The position numbers and the translations under genes are program-made. The notes under the pieces are model-generated. The model was not told the origin of the DNA and made no database searches. It saw only the letters and a list, made by a program, of their open reading frames with translations. A stretch of 64,000 nucleotides of DNA from the NCBI GenBank assembly GCA_025506515.1, contig CM046451.1, forward strand, positions 69,242,930-69,306,929. Reading direction: 5' to 3'. Below, piece by piece: positions 56,501 to 64,000 of the stretch. Source of the DNA: Flaveria trinervia. Lineage: Eukaryota; Streptophyta; Magnoliopsida; Asterales; Asteraceae. Positions within the stretch are counted from its first letter, which is position 1, and every line of letters starts with the position of its first letter.

Positions 56501-56614
56501 ATCAACTGCACATCTTTGAGCAACATCTCCTGTGAGGAGGAGTCTGTCAGTTTAACTTATTTAGACAGCTCATCAAGTTCCCTCACAAGAGAGAATTTCT
56601 TGATCTCCCAAGAT
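53505..56614 (+). pseudogene. A2 aORF, C-terminal part (split by a solo LTR)
   Basis: Continuation of 40007-41164 after the nested element. Linker pieces occur at 53505-54051 and 54802-55250. A 129-codon ORF (55565-55954) then encodes a Lys/Glu-rich helix (VILLPLEELIELEKATLLL, then LREKEEANQRL) corresponding to family A 51510-51640. The ORF at 55961-56242 carries KDYLRAHGFSGRQVGPMSIKT, matching the family A YGLSGRRLGPMSLST motif. Pro-rich sequence follows until the family B insertion at 56615. The C-terminal block and the LTR of A2 are not seen. Divergence from the inner element is high, so A2 is a separate subfamily. Confidence 0.7.
54052..54801 (+). mobile_element. Solo LTR of Copia family B (750 bp)
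   Basis: TGTTGATACATATG...CCCTAACA, flanked by ATTAG at 54047-54051 and 54802-54806. It matches, in opposite orientation, the LTR at 56615-57312. A TATA-like TATAAATA lies at 54529-54536. The upstream U3 holds six CAGTCG-N2-CGACTG-type palindromes starting at 54362, 54392, 54422, 54442, 54472 and 54502. Formed by recombination between two LTRs of a former full element. Confidence 0.93.
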
Positions 56615-57312
56615 GTTAGGACCTGGTATTTGACCGAAATACCTAGAGATTAACGTGTAAACCAGATCAAATAGTGCGGAATCCTATTTGATTGGCGATC
56701 CAATCAGTGAGAACACACGAAGAATCAATCAAGGATTGAAACTAACGTTAGAAATCGATTGGGAATCGATCTAAAGTGTTCTATGAACTTGGAGAACGAG
56801 TTGGAGGGTTTCTGGACGGCTAGGGTTCGTCTGGAATCGTAATTGATCGAGAGTCCTTATTTTTCACAAATTGAGTTGTATTTATAGGTTGGCACTATCC
56901 AATCGTGCGACTGAACCATTAGTCTGGTTCAGTCGTGCGATTAAACCATGCGGTTGATTCGTTCGTACGACTGAGTGTTCAGTCGTGCGACTGAGCCAAT
57001 CTTATGTTACAGTCGTACGACTGATCCAGTCTCCTGGTTCAGTCGTGCGACTGAGTCAATCGTGTGAAGTTCTTCATGCTTATGGTTCATTCGCATGAGA
57101 ACTTCATTAAGTTAAGTTTGAATGTTTTAATGAATTAATATAACATAATGTGCAACCATTCAAATAATCATAAACCCAATCAATTCAGTCATGACTCATT
57201 AATGAACTATTAAACATTATAACTAACAGACTATCAATATCATTTCATTAATCATACCAAACAAGATCTATTACATCACATATCATGATCTAGGGACATA
57301 CATGTATCAACA
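56615..57312 (-). repeat. 3' LTR of the minus-strand Copia family B element (698 bp)
   Basis: On the minus strand it starts TGTTGATACATGTATG at 57312 and ends CCTAACA at 56615. A TATA-like box (minus TATAAATA) is at 56879-56886. Palindromes containing TCGTGCGA or TCGTACGA are at 56903, 56933, 56963, 56983, 57013 and 57043. The left flank CAAGA would be one target duplication; the other is beyond the window. Confidence 0.9.
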
Positions 57313-57325
57313 AACTCCCCTTTGG
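57313..57325 (-). other. Polypurine tract of the family B element
   Basis: The minus strand reads CCAAAGGGGAGTT directly before the LTR start TGTTGATAC. Confidence 0.85.
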
Positions 57326-57337
57326 ACCTAGATCTCT

Positions 57338-58543
57338 CTAATTTCTTGTTTTCTTCATTACCTCCTCATATTTCTTGTACTTGTCCTCTTGTGCGACTCC
57401 CGCGTGAATATCAAACGCGAAGCAAAGTCGTATAACATTTTGGAACTGGAGGGCTTGTACAATGTCTTGTGTGTCATAGAACAGTGGCCACTTGTATAAT
57501 GTATAGACATCATTAGCAGACAAGTTGGTTAGCCACATTGGGTCGAATACCCTGATGGTATCCATTTGGCCCTCTTTATCCAGGACTATGACAGCTTCGG
57601 CAGTTCTCCAATCATAGTACCACCACTTAAAGTGTGGTGTGAAATCCTTTGTCATTTCCCGAAGTGGGATTCTTGACATTGTGCGCGGAGGATTCCACTC
57701 CAGCACAATCTTTGGTTTTCCAGTAATGGCATCCATCTCAGACCTTCTAATATACCTTGTAGGTTGTTGAGGTCTGAGGTTAATCCACCTGGTGTGGTAC
57801 TCTTTCTTTAGGGCAGCCTCAAACCAGCCTGACATCTTTCTCGGGTCAGCATACAACAGCTTCAATTTGGCCAGCTGGTTGAGCTCAAAACCTGGTAGAG
57901 TCTTTAGATCATGTGGAAATCTAAAGTACTCTATACCCTTCTCCCTCTTAACGACATAAACGTTAAGATCATCAAAATATGCCCATGCTATAATCCTGCC
58001 TGACACCGTAAGATGTTTCTTGACGCTGTAGAACTTGGTGTAGGCATCCCTCTTCGGTGCAGCACGTTGGGCTCTGACTTCTTTAAAACATTCTGCCCAC
58101 TCAGCCTTTCGAATGTCTACATCATCATTTGAGGCTTGGGCGGTTCCTTCGGTCTTTCCTGTTTCCTGCTCCATCTTGTCTAGTACCTCAAACATGTCAC
58201 TGACTAGGGACTCACCCAGATTGGGGACCACATTACCCTCGTTGTCAGCGTACTGAGGGTACTCTTCTGCAGCAATATCTTCAACCTCAACTTCATCAAC
58301 GTCATTTAGTTCTTCGTCACTGGTTGAATCAACTGTTGGAGCATCCTTGACAATTTCATCAGGATTGAGTCTGAACATCTCTGCCAGTTGCTCGTTAGAT
58401 AGGTCGTGAATTATTTCACCTTCTTCAGGGGGTATAACTCACTGACCTTCTGACAATCCCTTGCAGATCAAGAATCATTGTGAGTTGAGACTTGACCTGT
58501 TGAAGGGGAGCAATATCAAACTCATCTCTGTTGTACTTTGGAT
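57338..58543 (-). CDS. Family B aORF, second exon / C-terminal part
   Basis: The 346-codon open frame (58378-57338) has an acidic N-terminal stretch (EELNDVDEVEVEDIAAEEY), a block AWAYFDDLNVYVVKREKGIEYFRF near residues 130-150 and a C-terminal block FKWWYYDWRTAEAVIVLDKEG near 250-270, then DPMWLTNLSANDVYTL. Both blocks resemble the two C-terminal blocks of the family A aORF (IIGWRYDE...RVQGQQKVFNF and ILSWTYTTNPERWHVIRDQG). Upstream, 58543-58415 is open in another phase and reads like protein. One single-base indel near 58405-58435 would explain the frame difference. It is therefore better seen as part of one spliced aORF with 60747-58683 than as a separate gene. Confidence 0.6.
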
Positions 58544-58682
58544 CTGTTTGATTTACACATTTCACACTCAAATCATTAGTAATTTATCAAACAAAATGCA
58601 TTAACTTAATATAAACATTTAGTACATGGTTTTTCAATACAGAATACAAAAGTAAATAAATACATAAACATCTACTATTTAC
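58544..58682 (-). other. Predicted 139-bp intron in the family B aORF
   Basis: On the minus strand, GTAAATAG at 58682 opens and AAATCAAACAG ends at 58544. The segment is strongly AT-rich with TACTAAT (branch-point-like) about 40 bases before the acceptor. Splicing would remove the TAG that ends the upstream ORF and join two protein-like stretches in phase. Confidence 0.55.
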
Positions 58683-60747
58683 TTTTCTCATGAATACTCG
58701 GCTCGTCACGTGAAGGTGCAGAAGCAGAAGCTGACTGATCTTGTTTGCTCTTTGTTCTTTTCTCTTGCCCTGGAGCTGAGACAGATTCAGCTGCTTCTCC
58801 TCTGTCAGTGTCTTCATCTTCACACCATTCTTCGGTTTTCTCTTCATCAGTATCACTCTCATTATCATCATCGTCTTCATCATCTTCATTATCTCTGTCT
58901 CCATCCCTTATCTTTAAAGGTTCCTCCTTTGATCCTTTCAATTTTAGCAAAATGGTCCTCTTAGCTTTTTCCAACTCCTCTATTTGCTTACTTGCTGCGA
59001 CACTTTGAGCTTGGAGTTGGTTCATCAGGGTGCTCTGAGCAGCCAATTGCTGGGCCTGCTCCTCAATTACTCGATTCTGCTCTGCAATTTTATGCGATTG
59101 TGCAACAGTCAGGTCAGTAAGCTGGCGGATCTGAGTTGTCTTTTCCTCATCAGCCGCCAGCAATCGCAACACCATTCTGTTTAACGCCGACAACTGTTCC
59201 TCTACCCCGATTGGAGGTAGAGGAGATCTATAGGTGTGTGAGGGATAGGCTGAGGGCTCGGTTTGGTGGCTAGTGGTGGTGGTGGTGGTGGTAACTATCG
59301 GGTCAGGGCGGGATGATAGTGGTGGTGAGTGTGGGGTGAATGATGTAGTGGTGGCTGGGGTCTGTCTTGTGATGGTCGGTATGGTGGTGGATGGTGTGTC
59401 TGAAGAGGTGGTAGTGGTGGAAGGTATGGTGGTGGATGGTGTGTCTGAAGAGGTGGTAGTGGTGGAAGGTATGGTGGATGTGGTGGAAGTGGTGGATGTG
59501 GTAGTGATAAAGGTTACCCTACGCTTCTTCTTTTTCTGGCCATGGGGTTGAGCCATCCGTTTTCTCCTCGTTCCCTTCGAGCTGGATGCTCCCCCTCCAA
59601 TCCCGCCTGAGGACCCCGGAGCATAAGTTGGGTCAGTTTCTGTATCTCTGGAGCCTCTCGGTTGTTCACCAACAACCCTTAACCCATGTTCTGTGGGAAC
59701 AACTTTCCTTCCCACAGTTCGGGTAAGTGGCTCCTCATCCAATTCATCCTCATCCTCCTCGTTAAGAACAAAATCTTGATGAAATCCCGCTGACTCAGTT
59801 ACTTCAGCAGATGAGACAGACACAGGGGGAACAGAATCAGACACAGTGCCTCTGGGTGGAATAGCATCATCCCCACTGTCATCCTCATCTGAGTCAAGAG
59901 TGGGTAGGGCTATCTTTTCCACCTCAGAGTCACTGTCCTCGTGACGCCACTTTCTCTTTTCCGGTGCAACATAGTCCTCTCTGGCAAGATGACCGAACAA
60001 CCTCCTGACCGGAGGCTTCACTTGCTTTCCCCGGTATACTTTCATCCTTCCCAGGGTGGTGTCATCCATTACCTCCAATACCACCGAATCCTTCTGTTCT
60101 TTTGGCAGGGAAGGAAGCTTCTGATCTATTATCATTTGCATAAACCGTGGGTACATATAGAAGGCTTCCTTTCCTTTCCCCTCGATGTTCTCCACCAGAT
60201 AGGTGAAGATCATCTTAGAGAAGCTGAACGGATGGTTCAGCACCAACGCAACGTATGCGTTTTGCATCTGATCCGATAGCTCATCAAACCCACCTTTTCT
60301 TGAAGCCATGCACTTGAGCAGCATGTGTGCAAGGTATTTAAACTGGGGACAGAGGTTACTCTTGTTGAGTACCCCTGAATTGATGTCCCCAGAGTATTTG
60401 GCTCTGAGAAAACATCCTCTGACAGTGAGGGGGTGTAAACGGGTTGGGCAGTCACCGTCATCCCCCAATTGAAGAACAATCCTTAGATCTTCCTCAGAAA
60501 CGGTAATATCCTCGCCAAATATGGTACTTCTTATGCAGTGAGGTTCCGATGATCTATCAACTGTAGCGCCTTCCCAGAAGGCTTGTTGAATGGATCGATA
60601 TGGGGTGCAAGGGGTAGAGATGGCATGCGTAATCCGTGATCTCAATAGAAACGTGATAATGCCAGAGAATTCTGCAGCATTTCTGGATGTTAAGTCCAGA
60701 TGGGCACATATATTATGCTTTGTGCTCATAGTCCATCTACTCGTCAT
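58675..60747 (-). CDS. Family B aORF, first exon (690-codon ORF)
   Basis: Large uninterrupted ORF between pol and the 3' LTR of the minus-strand Copia B. Residues about 30-220 form the same N-terminal domain as in family A (FWEGATVDRS, IRSTIFGEDITVSEEDLRIVL, AKYSGDINSG, MASRKGGFDEL, FSFSKMIFTYL). Then come a charged linker, a Lys/Arg NLS-like cluster (KGTRRKR and KKKKRRV, about 390-412), a Thr/Ser-rich stretch (about 412-490) containing a perfect repeat of SSDTPSTTIPSTTT-like units, a coiled coil (about 516-606) and an acidic tail (about 611-652). No membrane segment was seen. The start is at 60747, directly after TTTGTGTAACAG, an acceptor-like sequence. The mutations found elsewhere in this window are absent here, so it may be recent or constrained. 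Function unknown. Confidence 0.8.
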   Translation of the reverse strand: MTSRWTMSTKHNICAHLDLTSRNAAEFSGIITFLLRSRITHAISTPCTPYRSIQQAFWEGATVDRSSEPHCIRSTIFGEDITVSEEDLRIVLQLGDDGDCPTRLHPLTVRGCFLRAKYSGDINSGVLNKSNLCPQFKYLAHMLLKCMASRKGGFDELSDQMQNAYVALVLNHPFSFSKMIFTYLVENIEGKGKEAFYMYPRFMQMIIDQKLPSLPKEQKDSVVLEVMDDTTLGRMKVYRGKQVKPPVRRLFGHLAREDYVAPEKRKWRHEDSDSEVEKIALPTLDSDEDDSGDDAIPPRGTVSDSVPPVSVSSAEVTESAGFHQDFVLNEEDEDELDEEPLTRTVGRKVVPTEHGLRVVGEQPRGSRDTETDPTYAPGSSGGIGGGASSSKGTRRKRMAQPHGQKKKKRRVTFITTTSTTSTTSTIPSTTTTSSDTPSTTIPSTTTTSSDTPSTTIPTITRQTPATTTSFTPHSPPLSSRPDPIVTTTTTTTSHQTEPSAYPSHTYRSPLPPIGVEEQLSALNRMVLRLLAADEEKTTQIRQLTDLTVAQSHKIAEQNRVIEEQAQQLAAQSTLMNQLQAQSVAASKQIEELEKAKRTILLKLKGSKEEPLKIRDGDRDNEDDEDDDDNESDTDEEKTEEWCEDEDTDRGEAAESVSAPGQEKRTKSKQDQSASASAPSRDEPSIHEKSK

Positions 60748-62989
60748 CTGTTACACAAAGATAGTAAACATTAGTACCATTTACTAAGAAAGTCATGAAC
60801 TCATTAAGCTTGAAGAACATCTTTCTGTCATGCGATTGAAGTTGTGCGACTGAGTTCAACAGTGCGATTGAACCGTGCAAAAGGGGTTCAGTCGTACGAT
60901 TGAATGGTACGAATGGGGTTCAGTCGTGCGATTGACCCCATACATATCTCAGAGTGTGCGATTGGGCTCCTACGCATATACCTTCATGCGGTTACCTCAG
61001 TCATGCGACTGAACTTCATACGCATGGTTCAGCCATGCGTATGGGCAGTTTGAGCCCTTCAGTCGTGCGACTGAAGTTCATCTTGCTGTCCATTCGCATG
61101 AAGACCAACTGTGCGATTCACATTTTCAGTTTCACCAATTTTTTGTTTTACACCTCTATATCTAGTTCATTGGACTTGCCATCTCGTCACTAATGACCTA
61201 TTAAACTTAATTTTAACATTTAGCTTAGTTTATGTAGGTTATTAGGGCAATTTTTCAATCCGATCAAAGTTTCATTCGAATAACCCAAATTGGACTCAAA
61301 ATCTTCTGATTTCTACAAGATTGAACTGCAATGTACCTTTATTCTTGTCAGTCGAAAGTCAGAAGGTGAATTGCAATGTGAACAACTATCTATAGAGATT
61401 TTGGCAGAGTAACGATAAAGAAAGCGATTTGAGTGCGATTGGGAGTGATGAGTGAGATGCGATCGACTGAGGCCCTTTAAATACTGACCCTAATTTCAAT
61501 CGGCCGACTGGCCTCATTCGCTCAGTTCATTCGGGCGACTGAGGTTCAGTCGTGCGATTGGTCCAGTCGGTCGCTTTCAGTCGGCCGACTGAGTTTCAGT
61601 CGGTCGACTGACTCATTCGGTCTCCTTTATTCGCATCTCAATTAACCGACTAAGTCTCAGTCGGTTGACTGACTCATTCGCACCCTGTCATTCGGTCGAA
61701 TGACTCAATTTCATGTCCAGTCGTGTGAATGGGATCCATTCGCATGGTTGGTCCATATTCATGGTCCAATCGTGCGAATGGGTCACACTTGGTAGATTTT
61801 CTGCCATTTTTGAACATTTTAACCTTTTGAAATAGACATTATAAGCTCTTAACCAATTCAGACACTTCAGACGTGACCTTTTAAACTTTGAAAAACATGT
61901 GACCATCTCAGACATGGCCCTTTTTAGGTAAGTTAATTCCCTTCTGATTTCCCTGATGTAGTCCGACAGACACACAAATTAAAAGATAAACATAGAAACT
62001 TAAACTAACTACACAACTAAAGTTTATTTTTGGACTTTTTGTGAGAGATAAAACCCTAAGATGGAAATCTAAGGGATTTGGTTAGGGAGTAGACAACTTC
62101 AACTTAGATTGATCATATCTAGTCCAATTCAATTTTGGAATCATAGAGGAACATCAAATCATTTGGGACTTGTTATTAAAACTTTTTGATGCTTAAATTC
62201 TCAGTGTTCATCCAGAGTCGTTAGCAACTTAAGGAAATCATACTGAAACTCTTAGATTTTCACATTGATTTGAACTCTTGAGAATGTAGCCACTAAGATT
62301 GTCAGTATGTTTGTCCACTTAAATCCAACAACATAAGTCATTAGCTTTATTGCATTTGTCTTTCATTTTTTTCTTGCTTTGCTCTAATTATGGTCATCCG
62401 CACACTTTTGTGGCATTTAAATGCTCATTACCCCTTATTGGAATATATTTGATTGTGTTAACCAGTGATAAGATGGAAGCCCACAGTCAGTTGAACAACT
62501 TAGTTTGATCTTGAGATCACCAATCAGGTCTAATTGTCTATTGTGTTGAATCTACCAACATATCATTTGTGGTCTAGCAGCCTCTAAGTCTACTTTCTTT
62601 GTGTCACCTTAGGAGTTGCCATTTTTCTATCATCTTCCCTTTTTATATTGCTTAGACTACACAAACTTATACTTTGAACTTTTGCATCTTTTCAAACCTT
62701 AAATTTTAAAGTCCCTCTTGATTTGTTCCTGTGTACTATCATGTTCCAAAGGTATTGAATCGGTATCACAGACATAATCTACCTTATTTCAGCTAGTTAC
62801 CCCTTCTCCCTCATTTTTTTTAATGTTAACTTGCTGACATATTCTCCCCCTAAAATACTAAAATCATTTCGGATTTAATTATTTTTGGATTTTAATAAAC
62901 AGCAAAATAACATGAGTTTGAATATAACAGACAAAAAGAAAAAAACAGATAACATAAAATAAAATAAACTTTAACGAAACTACATCGGA
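60748..62989 (-). promoter_or_regulatory. Family B pol-aORF spacer with palindrome arrays
   Basis: A 2.2 kb non-coding gap. Arrays of CAGTCGTGCGATTG-like motifs occur at about 60829-61075, mostly 30-32 bp apart, and CAGTCGGCCGACTG/CAGTCGGTCGACTG variants at about 61490-61780. The rest (61800-62989) is AT-rich with nothing recognised. A possible coding-strand CT-rich tract adjoins the aORF acceptor. Listed as regulatory on position and motif grounds only. Confidence 0.45.
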
Positions 62990-64000
62990 CTACACATTAT
63001 TCTCATCAGGAATTACCTCACTTTTCTTTTTAACGCCGTTGACCTCTAGCAAATATTGAAAACGTGGTTTATCAAAGGCTTTAGTATAGAGGTCAGCACG
63101 TTGAAAATCAGTATTAATTTTAACCACATCAATTAAGTTCTTTTCAAAACAGTCTCTTATGAAGTGGTATTTAATACTGATGTGTTTGGTCTTAGAATGT
63201 TGAACCAGATTTTTAGTTACTGCAATTGCAGCAGAGTTATCAACAAAAATAGGAGTAGATGAGAATTTTAAACCGTAATCCCGCATTTGCTGTTGAATCC
63301 AAATGATTTGTGAACAGCAACTTGCAGCAACAACATATTCGGCTTCACAGGTTGACAATGCAACCGATGTCTACTTCTTACACTGCCATGTAACTAATCT
63401 TCTCCCAAAGAATTGACACCCCGCTGATGTAGACTTGTAGTTCATTTTGCAGCCTCCGTAGTCCGAGTCACTATACGCCGTGAGCTCAAAATCATCATCA
63501 TGAGGATACCACAACCCCAGTATGGGTGTACCCTTTAGATAGCAAAAAATCCTTTTGACCCCGATCAGATGATTGACCTTAGGTTTAGCCTGATATCTGG
63601 AACATAAACATGTAGCATACATGATATCAGGTCTTGAGGCAGTGAGATACATGAGGGATCCAATCATTCCTTGGTACATAGTGGCATCCACAAGATCTCC
63701 ATTCTCATCAGGTGCTATATCATGATTCGTAGCAAGTGGAGTCCCAGCAGCAGAAGCATTCTCCATGTCAAAGCGACTGAGAATGTCTCCTACATACTTG
63801 GTCTGATGTAGAAAGATCCCATTAGGTGTTTGATCCACTTGTAACCCGAGAAAGAACTTCATCTCCCCCATAGCACTCATCTCAAACTCTTTTTTCATCA
63901 CTGCTTCAAACTCTTTGCATAACTCTTCGTTCTTTGACCAGAAGATTATGTCATCAACATATATTTGTACAAGCAGTAGGTCACCATCCTTTTCTTTAAT
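62990..64000 (-). pseudogene. Family B pol C-terminus: RT end and RNase H (partial, one stop)
   Basis: It runs off the right edge. On the minus strand, YVDDIIF near 63960 is the RT active site. Then come FEMSAMGEMKFFLGLQVDQ (near 63880), MIGSLMYLTASRPDIMYATC, SRYQAKPKVNHL, SDSDYGGCK, STCEAEYVVAASCCSQIIWI, KTKHISIKYHF and DLYTKAFDKPRFQYL, with a stop at 62990. A single in-frame TAG at 63371-63373, after WQCKK, interrupts RNase H. Otherwise the frame is clean over 900 bases, so the element is among the better preserved in the window. Confidence 0.9.

Noticed and set aside
57338..58378. Independent host gene on the minus strand
   Set aside because: It lies between the aORF and the polypurine tract/LTR of the family B element, is similar to family A aORF blocks and is best explained as the aORF C-terminal exon.
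59273..59551. Val/Gly-rich plus-strand ORF opposite the Thr-rich part of the family B aORF
   Set aside because: It is the antisense shadow of the Thr/Ser-rich repeat coding region on the minus strand.

Overview
This window looks like nuclear DNA of a dicot plant, possibly Asteraceae (a weak guess from the look of the retrotransposon proteins, not a demonstrated fact). It holds one intact host gene with introns set in a landscape of nested, decayed LTR retrotransposons. No rRNA gene, canonical tRNA gene, CRISPR array or bacterial-type operon was seen.

Layout. 1-4030: 3' end of a Copia element (family C): a broken extra ORF and a 1.37 kb 3' LTR with perfect 10-bp terminal inverted repeats. 4031-8967: rearranged Copia family A remnants in the order aORF piece, LTR piece, aORF, LTR. 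About 8968-12594: minus-strand Copia related to family A (gag plus 5' LTR). 12595-18914: host DNA with a five-coding-exon clade E protein phosphatase 2C gene (15419-17665). 18915-28928: complete Ty3/Gypsy element (Tekay/Del-like) with TTGAT target-site duplication, 2.4-2.6 kb LTRs and mutated gag-pol. 28929-31081: AT-rich sequence with a Helitron-like terminus. 31082-38677: family A LTR-gag-integrase remnant abutting a 5'-truncated Gypsy whose 2.46 kb LTR carries a tRNA-like pol III box pair, then a Copia LTR tail. 38678-56614: an older family A-like element (A2), split by a complete family A element (41170-53504, GACCT duplication) and by a family B solo LTR (54052-54801, ATTAG duplication). 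56615-64000: the 3' half of a minus-strand family B Copia element, running off the right edge.

How the parts relate. All three Copia families carry a long extra reading frame (aORF) between pol and the 3' LTR, as expected of the Sirevirus (SIRE/Maximus) lineage. The A and B aORF proteins resemble each other at both ends. Each family has its own short near-palindromic motif, arrayed in the LTR U3 and, in A and B, again in the pol-aORF spacer. The arrays have regular spacing: 22 bp in A, and 30-30-20-30-30 bp in B in two independent LTRs. The B aORF appears to contain an intron and has a splice-acceptor-like sequence directly before its start codon. Family A copies have a TATA-like box upstream of the aORF. 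These regulatory features, rather than any new enzyme, are the most interesting content.

All coordinates come from reading the sequence and the supplied translations. No alignment, database search or dating was run, so lineage names and domain names are recognition-based.
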